DNA of 64,000 nt from Alteromonas_E sp965248545 (GTDB lineage Bacteria; Pseudomonadota; Gammaproteobacteria; Enterobacterales; Alteromonadaceae): assembly GCA_965248545.1 (NCBI GenBank), contig OZ252110.1:868001-932000 (forward strand), given 5' to 3'. Below the pieces are notes generated by a model. That model was not told where the DNA came from, made no database searches, and saw nothing but the letters and a program-made list of their open reading frames with translations. Both the position numbers and the translations under genes were made by a program. The first letter of the stretch is position 1, and every line of letters begins with the position of its first letter. Below are positions 25,046-33,821 of the stretch, piece after piece.

Positions 25046-26731
25046 ATGAAGTCGTTCGTTACCTCCCTATGCGCTATTGCGCTGTTGACTCTAACGGCCT
25101 GTCAAGCAACTCAAAGCACTGCGAAGCAGTCAACAACAGAGTACGCGGTCGCAATGCCAGACACCTTTAGTGCCGATGCCGCGATGCAGGTTTTGGCTGA
25201 CGGTGGCAATGCGATTGACGCCGCGATCACCGCGCAATTTGTGTTGGCGGTAACCTTTCCTGAGGCAGGCAATATCGGTGGTGGTGGCTTCATGCTCGTG
25301 CACCATCAAGGGCAGCCTGCATTCCTCGACTATCGAGAAGTGGCTCCCGGAAAAGCGCATCGCGATATGTATTTAGATGAAAATGGCGAAGTGATCCCGC
25401 TCAAATCTATTTTTGGCCCACTTGCAGCTGGTGTACCAGGTACTGTGGCTGGTATGTGGGAGGCTCATCAACGCTACGGTTCATTGCCTTGGAACCGGTT
25501 AGTTCAACCAGCAATAGATTTAGCCACGTCAGGGTTTGTCATGCCGCAAAAGTTAGCGGACAGGATAGAAAGGTACGGTACGCGGATTGCGCAGCGGGGT
25601 ATAAAGGTCAATTTTAGCCGCTTTTTCGGCCACGCTAAAGCTGGTGAACGTTTCGTGCAGAGTGAATTGGCGCAAACGTTAACGCGCATCCGCGACAACG
25701 GTAGAGATGGATTTTATGCAGGTGAGACCGCACGCATTATCGCTGACTTTATGCGCCAAAACGGTGGCTTAATCGACCAACAGGATCTGAGTCAATACCA
25801 AGCGCGCTGGCGCGACCCGATTCAATCGAAATGGCGGAATTATCAACTGCTCACGGCCCCCCCAACAAGTTCAGGTGGCATTGCAGTGTCGCAATGGTTG
25901 CAAATGTATGATCTTATCGAGCAAAGAGCGGGTCACACATTTGAGCATAACAGCGCTGAATACATGCATGTACTGGCTGAAATTGGTAAACGCGTGTTCG
26001 CCGATCGCGCAGAGTATCTCGGCGACCCTGACTTTGTAGAAGTACCACAGCAGGCACTGTTGGACCCAGATTATATTCGTAAACGTGCAAGTGGGATAAC
26101 GCTGGATGCTATTTCAAATACTGAGAGCATTCGCCCTGGCCTGTATGAGAGCGAAGACACAACCCATTTTTCTATTCTCGACGCTCAAGGCAATGCGGTA
26201 TCGAATACTACGACAATCAATTTAAGTTTTGGTAGTGGTGTCGTCGTCGAAGGCGCTGGATTCATTCTCAATGATGAGATGGATGACTTCTCCGCCAAAA
26301 AAGGCGTACCCAATTTCTTTGGTGCGTTAGGTGGCGAGGCGAATGCCATCCAACCCTACAAACGCATGCTGTCATCAATGACACCGAGTATTGTACTGGA
26401 AGGCGATACCGTAAAAATGGTCACCGGCGCGCCGGGCGGCACAACCATCATTACTTCGGTCTATCAGTCTATACTCAACGCTTTAGCGTTTAATTTATCC
26501 GCAGAAGACGTAGTCAATACGCCTCGCTTCCATCACCAGCTACATCCAGTTAACCAAATCAGGCATCATCCGGGTATTGGCGATGATGTTATCGAAGCGC
26601 TCCAGAAAATGGGCTACGAGACCGTGGAAAGAAGCTTTGGCGATTTACACGTAATCATTCGCACGCCTGATGGATTAACGTCAGCATCGGAAGCAAGAGG
26701 CAGAGGTAGTGCAAGAGTAGCGGTCAAATAA
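25046..26731 (+). CDS. ggt: Gamma-glutamyltransferase, lipoprotein-anchored
   Basis: Self-cleaving N-terminal-nucleophile hydrolase that breaks or transfers gamma-glutamyl bonds, classically of glutathione. 561 residues. The N-terminus has a lipobox (LTLTAC, Cys19), so the protein should be anchored to a membrane facing the periplasm. Processing nucleophile Thr372 starts TTHFSILDAQG. Other family motifs are GGNAIDAAI, GNIGGGGFM, LLTAPPTSSGG, MLSSMTPSI and TGAPGGTTI. Murein peptides contain a gamma-linked D-Glu, so in this locus it might act on gamma-D-Glu peptides (inference). Second gene after the NhaC-type antiporter. Confidence 0.92.
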   Translation: MKSFVTSLCAIALLTLTACQATQSTAKQSTTEYAVAMPDTFSADAAMQVLADGGNAIDAAITAQFVLAVTFPEAGNIGGGGFMLVHHQGQPAFLDYREVAPGKAHRDMYLDENGEVIPLKSIFGPLAAGVPGTVAGMWEAHQRYGSLPWNRLVQPAIDLATSGFVMPQKLADRIERYGTRIAQRGIKVNFSRFFGHAKAGERFVQSELAQTLTRIRDNGRDGFYAGETARIIADFMRQNGGLIDQQDLSQYQARWRDPIQSKWRNYQLLTAPPTSSGGIAVSQWLQMYDLIEQRAGHTFEHNSAEYMHVLAEIGKRVFADRAEYLGDPDFVEVPQQALLDPDYIRKRASGITLDAISNTESIRPGLYESEDTTHFSILDAQGNAVSNTTTINLSFGSGVVVEGAGFILNDEMDDFSAKKGVPNFFGALGGEANAIQPYKRMLSSMTPSIVLEGDTVKMVTGAPGGTTIITSVYQSILNALAFNLSAEDVVNTPRFHHQLHPVNQIRHHPGIGDDVIEALQKMGYETVERSFGDLHVIIRTPDGLTSASEARGRGSARVAVK

Positions 26732-26752
26732 ACCGCTACGCTTTTTTGATAC

Positions 26753-27193
26753 TCAGTGAGCGAAGAGTTGGGACGGATCGGCAAACGCTTTAAATTCTAA
26801 CGCATTACCACACGGGTCGAGCAAGAACATGGTCGCTTGCTCACCTACCTGCCCTTTAAAACGAACATAAGGCTTGATGACGAAATCAACAGCATGATGT
26901 TCGAGTTTTTCTGCCAGCGCTTGCCACGTCGACATGTTTAATACAACACCAAAGTGCGGAACAGGTACTGCTTTGTTATCAACCTGGTTGGGCGCAGGCT
27001 GATCAGGCATTTTTGCTACCAAGTGAGTGACCAATTGATGGCCGAAAAAATCCCAATCAATCCATTCCTCACTGCTACGACCTTGCGCACATCCCAATAA
27101 CGTCCCATAAAATTGGCGTGCATTGTCTAGGTTTGTAACCGGGACGGCTAAATGAAACGGGTCAATCGCTGACCTATTGTTTGGCTCATTCAT
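26753..27193 (-). CDS. VOC-family (glyoxalase/dioxygenase fold) protein
   Basis: Small metal-dependent fold protein of 146 residues with the VOC start DPFHLAVPVTNLDNARQFY and end FLLDPCGNALEFKAF. The first His and last Glu are candidate metal ligands. The substrate is unknown. Its ATG shares one base with the aldehyde dehydrogenase stop (TAATG), so the two are translationally coupled. Related proteins are often annotated as dioxygenases, but nothing here supports a specific reaction. Confidence 0.8.
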   Translation of the reverse strand: MNEPNNRSAIDPFHLAVPVTNLDNARQFYGTLLGCAQGRSSEEWIDWDFFGHQLVTHLVAKMPDQPAPNQVDNKAVPVPHFGVVLNMSTWQALAEKLEHHAVDFVIKPYVRFKGQVGEQATMFLLDPCGNALEFKAFADPSQLFAH

Positions 27194-28611
27194 TACTGTA
27201 AAAATTTAAGAAATTTTAGTTTAGACGCATTAAAAGGCGCATAACGCACGTCCAAATCAAACATAAAGCTACGTTTCATGACAGACTTCAAATGACTAAA
27301 GGTATCAAACCCCCACTGTCCATGGTAACTGCCCATTCCGGAATAACCGACGCCGCCAAAAGGTAATTCTGGGTTGACCATAAACATCATGCCATCGTTA
27401 ACACACACACTGCCCGCAGTAGTTTGGGACAACACCTGTTGCTCAAAGTCTCCTCTTTGTGTGAACACATACATGGCTAATGGCTTAGCTCTGCTCTTTA
27501 CAAATGGTATCGACTCTTGAATATTCTCTAGCGTAATGATGGGCAATATTGGACCAAAAATTTCTTCTTGCATTAACGCAGAGTCGAGCGCGGGGTTCAG
27601 CACTAGAGTTGGCTCAATGTAGCATTCAGACAGTTCTACTTGGCCGCCGTGAACAATATCCTGGCCCTCTAGATAGCTTGCCAAGCGAGCACAATGTCGC
27701 TCATTGACGATACGCCCGTAGTCTTCGCTGGTTTTCGGATCTTCACTGTATTGCGAGGCTAATTTACGCTTGATGGCATCGATTAGCGGTTGTTCGAAGC
27801 CCTTTTCGACTAGCACGTAATCCGGTGCAACACACGTTTGTCCCGCGTTCATCCATTTGCCCCATACAATCCGCTGGGCGGTAACGTCTAGATTTGTTTT
27901 ACTGTCGACAATACAGGGGCTTTTGCCACCCAGCTCTAACGTCACCGGTGTAAGGTGCTCTGCTGCCGCACGCATGACAATTTTACCAACGGCTTCACCG
28001 CCGGTGTAAAAACTATAAGCAAAGGGTAATTTCAGCAGCTCTGTTGTTTCGTCTTTACCACCCTCAACAACGGCGATCGCGTCATTGTCGAGATATTGCG
28101 GTAATAATTTGGCAATCAAAGCCGAGGTGTTTTGCGACAGTTCTGATGGTTTAACAATGGCGCAGTTACCCGCTGATATGGCAGCAATCATGGGAGCAAC
28201 CAGTAGTTGGAAGGGATAATTCCATGCGCCAATAATCAATACTGTCCCAAGAGGGTCAGGTTGCACATAACTCTTACCGGGCTGAGCTAATACAGGAGTG
28301 GACACTCTGCGGGGTTTCATCCACTTCTTGAGATGCTTCAGGGTGTGTTTGATTTCTGCTTTGGTATAGCCAATCTCAGAGATCCAAGCCTCCATTTCAC
28401 ACTTACCCAGATCTTTTTTCAACGCAAGTTGAATATCTTTGTCGTGCTCATCCAATAACTTATCAAGCTGCTTTAGTTGTTTAACTCGCCATCCATAGTC
28501 ATGCGTAACACCACTGGCATAATGTGCATTGAGGCGCTCAAAGAGTGCTGATGCCCAATCACTTGCCCCAGTATTGCTGGTCGGATTTATGTGCGAAATA
28601 GTTGCTGTCAT
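27193..28611 (-). CDS. Aldehyde dehydrogenase, class 3 / coniferyl-aldehyde type
   Basis: NAD(P)-dependent oxidation of an aldehyde to its acid. About 472 residues from the ATG at 28611 (MTATISHINPT); a longer frame to 28725 would overlap the divergent DUF1993 gene and is rejected. Features are LGTVLIIGAWNYPFQL, the general base in VTLELGGKSPCIV, the catalytic Cys in NAGQTCVAPDYVL, and EEIFGPILPI. The C-terminus is the short class 3 form. The VOC gene is coupled downstream. The substrate is unknown; a fatty or aromatic aldehyde is typical. Confidence 0.9.
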   Translation of the reverse strand: MTATISHINPTSNTGASDWASALFERLNAHYASGVTHDYGWRVKQLKQLDKLLDEHDKDIQLALKKDLGKCEMEAWISEIGYTKAEIKHTLKHLKKWMKPRRVSTPVLAQPGKSYVQPDPLGTVLIIGAWNYPFQLLVAPMIAAISAGNCAIVKPSELSQNTSALIAKLLPQYLDNDAIAVVEGGKDETTELLKLPFAYSFYTGGEAVGKIVMRAAAEHLTPVTLELGGKSPCIVDSKTNLDVTAQRIVWGKWMNAGQTCVAPDYVLVEKGFEQPLIDAIKRKLASQYSEDPKTSEDYGRIVNERHCARLASYLEGQDIVHGGQVELSECYIEPTLVLNPALDSALMQEEIFGPILPIITLENIQESIPFVKSRAKPLAMYVFTQRGDFEQQVLSQTTAGSVCVNDGMMFMVNPELPFGGVGYSGMGSYHGQWGFDTFSHLKSVMKRSFMFDLDVRYAPFNASKLKFLKFLQ

Positions 28612-28706
28612 ATTGATACCCATTACGTCGCTTACCACGGCATTATTGCACAGCAGCATTGATTTTAATACGCTGTAACAGTGACCGTCTAAGCAAGGAA
28701 AAAAAC

Positions 28707-29216
28707 ATGTCGGAGCATCCAACATCCACTTGGCTTACACCTGTAATCACAACTCTTGAGCACTATGTTCAACAGTTACACCAGCTTATGCTGAGTATTC
28801 CCGAAGAGTTGTTTGATGCGAAGCTCCACCCTGATATGTTAGACCTGAAAACCAATGCGCTGATTGCATTGAATTTTGTGCCTCGCAGTTTGTGTCGAGT
28901 GTTGGCGACGGAAGTCAAAAGCCTCGAACCAAAGTCTATCGACAAGCAATCATTGCTGTTGCAAGCAGAGGATACTCTGGCGTTTATTCGTCAACATGCG
29001 AATAGTGAATCCCCCGACGAAACAGCAATCGTTACGGATCAAGCTGGCGTAAAGGCCATAACGTTGCCTGCTTTAAATTACATGCACCTATTTGCAATCC
29101 CCAATATGTTATTTCATTGCAGTATTGTCTACGCCATTGCGAGAATGCGGAATGAGCCCATGAGCAAGGGCGATTTTGACGGTTTCCACCATTATCCAAA
29201 CGAACAAAAGTGCTGA
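28707..29216 (+). CDS. DUF1993 family protein
   Basis: Protein of 170 residues with an all-helical look, related to DUF1993, of unknown function. The start is fixed by AAGGA at 28695-28699 before the ATG at 28707. A late segment with LFAIPNMLFHCSIVYAIAR and then KGDFDGFHH matches the usual C-terminus, where a His and a helix pair resemble DinB-like metal proteins. Divergent from the aldehyde dehydrogenase; its stop is 7 bp from the convergent diguanylate cyclase. Confidence 0.75.
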   Translation: MSEHPTSTWLTPVITTLEHYVQQLHQLMLSIPEELFDAKLHPDMLDLKTNALIALNFVPRSLCRVLATEVKSLEPKSIDKQSLLLQAEDTLAFIRQHANSESPDETAIVTDQAGVKAITLPALNYMHLFAIPNMLFHCSIVYAIARMRNEPMSKGDFDGFHHYPNEQKC

Positions 29217-29223
29217 AATTCGC

Positions 29224-30681
29224 CTAAGCTTCAGTTGCGAACTGGTTTTTGCCACTGTTTTTAGCCTTGTACAAGGCGCGATCAGCACGCTGAACGATAG
29301 AAACTGACGTGTCTTCCGGGCGGCTCATAGATAAACCAATACTGATCGTGACCGGTCTCGGTAAGCCAAAATCATGTTGAGCCACAAGGTTGACGAGTTT
29401 TTCGGCAAGCGATTCGGCGTCAGCAACACTGGATTCTGATGCCACGATGATAAACTCCTCGCCGCCCCAACGACCAAACAAATCTGATTCACGTATCTGT
29501 TGGTCAATGAGTCGACTCAATTCCTTGAGGATATCGTCCCCAACTAAATGCCCGTGTTCATCATTGATGGACTTAAAGTAATCAATATCGATTAACAGCA
29601 CAGCGAAAAGGTTTGATTCACGTTTGAGCTTTTTAATTTCTAATCCGAGAAATTCCTCAATGCGATAACGATTCCACAAACCTGTCAAGGCGTCATGCCG
29701 GTACAAGCTCTCAAGACGCTGTTGTTGTGCTTGGAGCGCTTCAGTCATTGATTGTTTTTGATTGACCACAACCGCCAATGCAAACAACACGCATGAAAAC
29801 ATGCCGACAAAGAGCTGGAGCGACATCAATGGCGTCAATAACTCGAACGCAACAAATGGCCCTTTGCCCAAATATGTACTCATGATTGCAATTGAGGAAA
29901 TAACCACTTGAACAATAAATACCAAGCGCTGACCCGCATATAACATTGCCACAAAGGCAACAGGTACTAACAACACCCAAAGAGCGATTAACCACACGAA
30001 GGGAGGGATCAACGAGAAGAGCGTCGCAGTAGCAGCGCCAAACACGACAACACAAAACAGTAACACTGGAAAAAAATGTGGTGATAAGGCGTGCTCACGA
30101 CCAATTACGGATAGGAGTAATGGCGTAAATAGCAACACGCCAACACCATCTCCAACCCACCACGTTGAGAGTGCTGTGACGTATTGAGCCTGTTCAATAA
30201 AGCCAAACAGATAGAGTCCAGTGACGCCAAACAAAGCACTAATAAAAGGACCTATAATTGCACCGACTACACCGAATACTAGAAATCCGTTTAGTGTTTC
30301 AAATGGCGAGCTATTCTGAGTAAGTCGCTTGATAACTAGTGCAATCAAGACCACAGACAATACATCTCCGATGCCATTCAATGCCCCTGATGCAAATGCT
30401 TTTAATGTTTCCGAGATGGGTTCGAAAGAGAGGTATGCCCACACATTTCCCAAAAATGCGCCGATAAACACACCAGGCCAAATGCGCGCGCCATACTGTA
30501 GCGCCAAAGCCAACATGATCCCTGAAGGGATCCACACCGGTGTGATGTTTCCCGGGTCGATCGCAAATATCTGACTCACTCTCGCTGCTACGAAGTATAA
30601 AGCGGCCGTCAACACAATCAGTGCTGCATTACGTGCGTAGAACGCGCGTAAAGAAAAAGTCTGTTGCAACCAGTACATCAC
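29224..30681 (-). CDS. Diguanylate cyclase with MASE1 membrane sensor
   Basis: c-di-GMP synthase of 485 residues. The N-terminal ~300 residues are a MASE1-type sensor with about eight membrane segments (WIPSGIMLALALQYG; ARIWPGVFIGAFLGN). A short coiled stretch (ALQAQQQRLESLYRHD) leads to the GGDEF domain, with DALTGLWNRYRIEEF and active-site RWGGEEF. RESD, five residues before GGEEF, is an RxxD inhibitory site. It is a single gene, convergent with DUF1993. The signal sensed is unknown. Confidence 0.9.
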   Translation of the reverse strand: MMYWLQQTFSLRAFYARNAALIVLTAALYFVAARVSQIFAIDPGNITPVWIPSGIMLALALQYGARIWPGVFIGAFLGNVWAYLSFEPISETLKAFASGALNGIGDVLSVVLIALVIKRLTQNSSPFETLNGFLVFGVVGAIIGPFISALFGVTGLYLFGFIEQAQYVTALSTWWVGDGVGVLLFTPLLLSVIGREHALSPHFFPVLLFCVVVFGAATATLFSLIPPFVWLIALWVLLVPVAFVAMLYAGQRLVFIVQVVISSIAIMSTYLGKGPFVAFELLTPLMSLQLFVGMFSCVLFALAVVVNQKQSMTEALQAQQQRLESLYRHDALTGLWNRYRIEEFLGLEIKKLKRESNLFAVLLIDIDYFKSINDEHGHLVGDDILKELSRLIDQQIRESDLFGRWGGEEFIIVASESSVADAESLAEKLVNLVAQHDFGLPRPVTISIGLSMSRPEDTSVSIVQRADRALYKAKNSGKNQFATEA

Positions 30682-30850
30682 GAAATCTTCACCATTAATA
30701 ATCGAAGAATACTAAACGCCTAGTCGTTATTGATATTTGTAAATGTAAGCATAGTACAAATACGGGGTGACACGAGGCGAATACCCCAAGCATACACATG
30801 AAACTCGGCGTTTCTCGGCAAACGTACGGAAGCTTTGTTTTTGATCAATA

Positions 30851-30882
30851 AAAAAGCCAGTGCGAATTGCGACTGGCTTTTT
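30851..30882 (-). terminator. Terminator of purA
   Basis: Arms AAAAAGCCAGT (30851-30861) and ACTGGCTTTTT (30872-30882). Read on the minus strand it follows the purA stop by about 18 bases. The A/T flanks make it workable in both directions. Confidence 0.85.
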
Positions 30883-30899
30883 AGCGGAAACTTACCGAC

Positions 30900-32198
30900 C
30901 TAAACGTCGTAAGGGTGACGTTGAATCATTGTATGATTGCGGTCAGGACCAGTAGAAATGATGTCCATTGGCACGCCGGTTAATTCTTCAAGACGCTTAA
31001 TGTAGTTTTTGGCAGCCTGTGGAAGTTGCTCATAATCGGTCATACCGAATGTGTTTTCGGACCAACCTGGCATGCTTTCGTAAACGGGTGTCACGAGTTC
31101 ATAGTCATCAGCTGCCATCGGCGGTACTTCTGATACATTGCCATCTTGATCGCGGTAGCCAGTGCAGATTTGTAGCTCTTCTAGTCCATCAAGCACATCG
31201 AGCTTAGTTAAGCAAAAGCCAGTGATTGAGTTAATCTGCACAGCGCGTTTCATTGCGACTGCGTCGAACCAACCAGTGCGACGTTTACGTCCGGTTGTTG
31301 CGCCGAACTCGTGTCCCTTGACTCCCAAGTGTTCGCCGACTGCGCAATCCAGTTCCGTCGGAAACGGACCAGACCCAACACGAGTGGTATACGCTTTCAC
31401 GATACCAAGCACGTAATCTAGGTTCAAAGGACCAAACCCAGCACCTGTTGCCACACCACCGACAGTCGTGTTTGAAGAGGTTACATAAGGATAAGTACCA
31501 TGGTCGATATCTAACAGCGTACCTTGAGCACCTTCAAACATGATCTTGTCGCCACGCTGACGTGCTTTATCCAACACGTCAGTCACATCGACCACCATGC
31601 TCTTAAACAAGTCCGCAACTGCAAGCGCATCGTTTAAAACCGTATCGTAATCCACTGCTGGGGCTTTGTAGTACTCAGTCAGCATGAAATTGTGATAGGC
31701 CAACACTTCCTTTAACTTGACCGCAAAGTCTTCAGCATTGAACAAGTCACCGACGCGTAAGCCGCGACGTGAAACTTTGTCTTCATATGCAGGACCAATT
31801 CCACGGCCAGTAGTACCAATTGCTTTATTGCCACGCGCACGCTCACGCGCCTGATCAAGCGCAATGTGGAAAGGCAAGATCAATGGACAGGCTTCACTGA
31901 TCACTAAACGCTCTTTAACTGGAACACCGCGCTCTTCGAGCATCTTCATTTCAGTCAAAAGGGCTTCAGGACTCAAAACAACACCGTTGCCGATCACGCA
32001 AGTAACGTTATCTCGCAAAACACCTGATGGGATAAGGTGCAATACCGTTTTTTCACCGTCAATTACCAACGTGTGACCGGCATTATGCCCGCCTTGATAC
32101 CGCACGACATATTGCGCACGATCGGTGAGTAAATCGACAACCTTACCCTTGCCCTCATCACCCCATTGGGTGCCGAGCACTACAACATTTTTAGCCAT
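30900..32198 (-). CDS. purA: Adenylosuccinate synthetase
   Basis: Cytosolic enzyme that joins IMP and aspartate with GTP in the first committed step to AMP. 432 residues, the standard length. The GTP loop is QWGDEGKGKVVD (residues 11-22); GHNAGHTLV, TTGRGIGPAYEDK, FEGAQGTLLDIDHGTYPYVTSSN (part) and GATTGRKRRTGWFD are all present. DUF2065 lies upstream, as in E. coli (yjeT-purA). The 160-bp gap before it contains the nested hairpin at 32294. Confidence 0.97.
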   Translation of the reverse strand: MAKNVVVLGTQWGDEGKGKVVDLLTDRAQYVVRYQGGHNAGHTLVIDGEKTVLHLIPSGVLRDNVTCVIGNGVVLSPEALLTEMKMLEERGVPVKERLVISEACPLILPFHIALDQARERARGNKAIGTTGRGIGPAYEDKVSRRGLRVGDLFNAEDFAVKLKEVLAYHNFMLTEYYKAPAVDYDTVLNDALAVADLFKSMVVDVTDVLDKARQRGDKIMFEGAQGTLLDIDHGTYPYVTSSNTTVGGVATGAGFGPLNLDYVLGIVKAYTTRVGSGPFPTELDCAVGEHLGVKGHEFGATTGRKRRTGWFDAVAMKRAVQINSITGFCLTKLDVLDGLEELQICTGYRDQDGNVSEVPPMAADDYELVTPVYESMPGWSENTFGMTDYEQLPQAAKNYIKRLEELTGVPMDIISTGPDRNHTMIQRHPYDV

Positions 32199-32293
32199 GG
32201 AATTTAACTATCGGAAAAAAATAGGCGGCGATTCTAACAAAAAACTGTGCTGCTGTTGACCTTTTTCTGAGCGGTTTTTTGGGATGCACCAAT

Positions 32294-32341
32294 GGAAATT
32301 CCGGTGGCCTTATCAGGCCTCTGATTTTTCTGGAAATTTCC
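32294..32341. other. Nested hairpin in the purA leader region
   Basis: Outer arms GGAAATT (32294-32300) and AATTTCC (32335-32341) enclose an inner stem GGCCT (32306-32310) and AGGCC (32315-32319) with loop TATC. An alternative minus-strand hairpin TCAG-AGGC-CTGA overlaps the inner one. It lies about 96 bp upstream of the purA ATG. A role in purA control or mRNA processing is only a guess. Confidence 0.35.
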
Positions 32342-32358
32342 AACCAAGCGTGTCGCGT

Positions 32359-32550
32359 TTACTGAGTTAAAAACCAAAGACTGACACCGCCAATTACAAC
32401 CAGTACGCCACCTACTCGCTGTAGTTGTTGAACCGGCTGCCCGCTGACTTCACGCAAGTAGTGTTGCCAACGTCGGGGAAACAACAAGGGCCCGATACCT
32501 TCAATGATGGCGACCAAAGCAAGCGCCATGAAAAATGTACCTAAAGTCAA
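32359..32550 (-). CDS. DUF2065 small membrane protein (YjeT-like)
   Basis: 63-residue protein with two hydrophobic segments (FFMALALVAIIEGIGPLLFP and VGGVLVVIGGVSLWFL) separated by a short basic stretch. It matches the DUF2065 family; E. coli yjeT also stands just upstream of purA. Function unknown. Its ATG overlaps the stop of the class V PLP enzyme by four bases, so it is translated from the same message. Confidence 0.85.
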   Translation of the reverse strand: MTLGTFFMALALVAIIEGIGPLLFPRRWQHYLREVSGQPVQQLQRVGGVLVVIGGVSLWFLTQ

Positions 32551-33716
32551 CGCACACCACCATTTGATAAGAAATCGAAACGATATTGCGCGGGATCGTG
32601 ATACAAAGCAAACCCGAAACGCAGGCGATTTGCACGGAAATCCGTTAATACTCCGTGCTCCGCTAGGAATTGATGAAGTGATGCGGCATCGTCTTCTGAT
32701 GGTAGAGCAAAGGTTAAAAAGTGGCCGTGTTTTGATAAGTCATTGCTAAGCAGGTTGTCGCGATTTAACAGTGGATGACAAAGTCCATCAATAATCGACA
32801 AAAACTGCCGCTGGCACTGTTTGACATATTGATCAATGCTCGCCACATCAAGTTGCTCTTTGTCAAACAGTTCGAACACCGCTCGCATACGATACAGAGC
32901 ACTAAAATCCATTGTTGCGCCGGCGAAACGCATGCCGTTTTTGCTGTAATTGACATGACCCTCTTTCGCTTGACTGAGTTCGCCGAACTCGGCATACCAA
33001 CCGGTGTATACAGGCCGCAATAGGCAATTGACAGGGACTACGGCAAAACACCCGCCCTCACCACCTTGGGCATATTTGTAACCACCCGCAAGGTAAAACG
33101 CTCGCTGGCTTATCCGCTCAAGATTCGTTGGGAGAGCCATGAAACCGTGATAACCATCTACCACAACTAAGGTCTCATCTGATGGCACGGCATCTACGAT
33201 CTGTTCGATGTTATCCACCGCTACGCCAGAGTTGAAAAACACGTGGCTAAAGAAAACCCAATCATAGTGCTGGCTTTCTATTGCTTCGATGAAACGCTGA
33301 TTAAACGTCGCATAGGGTTGGCTTGATATCCGAGTAACATCGACCTGGCCCGACTCTTCCAGGCGACTAATTTGCCTAGAAAAGCTATGAAATTCGCTAT
33401 CTGTCGTCAGGACTTTAATCCGTTTGGCTGGGTCAAAACACGAATAAATACGATATAAGAGTTCGTGCGTATTGGGCGCAAAAACGATTTGTTCTGGGGA
33501 TGGTATATTCAGTGTTGCTGCAATAGCCGATTGCAAAGCGGGCACACAATCTTGGAAAAAGAAAGACCATTTGTCATCTACGAATCGGGCACTGTCGTCC
33601 CAATACTGCAATTGGGCATCACGCGTGACATCTGGCCAAAAATAGTGACTGTGACAAGCAAAATGCAGCTTGTCCGGATTCGCAGCGAGAAAACGCGAAT
33701 ACAAATGTTGATACAT
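32547..33716 (-). CDS. Class V aminotransferase-fold PLP enzyme (kynureninase/desulfurase-like)
   Basis: Predicted PLP enzyme of 389 residues. The probable PLP lysine is in YLAGGYKYAQGGEGG, and the preceding Asp in LVVVDGYHGFM is the usual partner of the pyridine nitrogen. HFACHSHYFWPDV and FAPNTHELLYRIY replace the usual N-terminal substrate motifs. It resembles uncharacterised kynureninase-like proteins; the substrate cannot be read from the sequence. DUF2065 is coupled downstream by a four-base overlap. Confidence 0.75.
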   Translation of the reverse strand: MYQHLYSRFLAANPDKLHFACHSHYFWPDVTRDAQLQYWDDSARFVDDKWSFFFQDCVPALQSAIAATLNIPSPEQIVFAPNTHELLYRIYSCFDPAKRIKVLTTDSEFHSFSRQISRLEESGQVDVTRISSQPYATFNQRFIEAIESQHYDWVFFSHVFFNSGVAVDNIEQIVDAVPSDETLVVVDGYHGFMALPTNLERISQRAFYLAGGYKYAQGGEGGCFAVVPVNCLLRPVYTGWYAEFGELSQAKEGHVNYSKNGMRFAGATMDFSALYRMRAVFELFDKEQLDVASIDQYVKQCQRQFLSIIDGLCHPLLNRDNLLSNDLSKHGHFLTFALPSEDDAASLHQFLAEHGVLTDFRANRLRFGFALYHDPAQYRFDFLSNGGVR

Positions 33717-33821
33717 AGCAATACCTAAAAACAGGCTTCATTCGGAAAACTCGGCCGATATTAGCATTCTTTGCGGGTATCACAGAGCCTACTGCCGTTT
33801 TTGGCTGGGCTGAGCTGTCAA

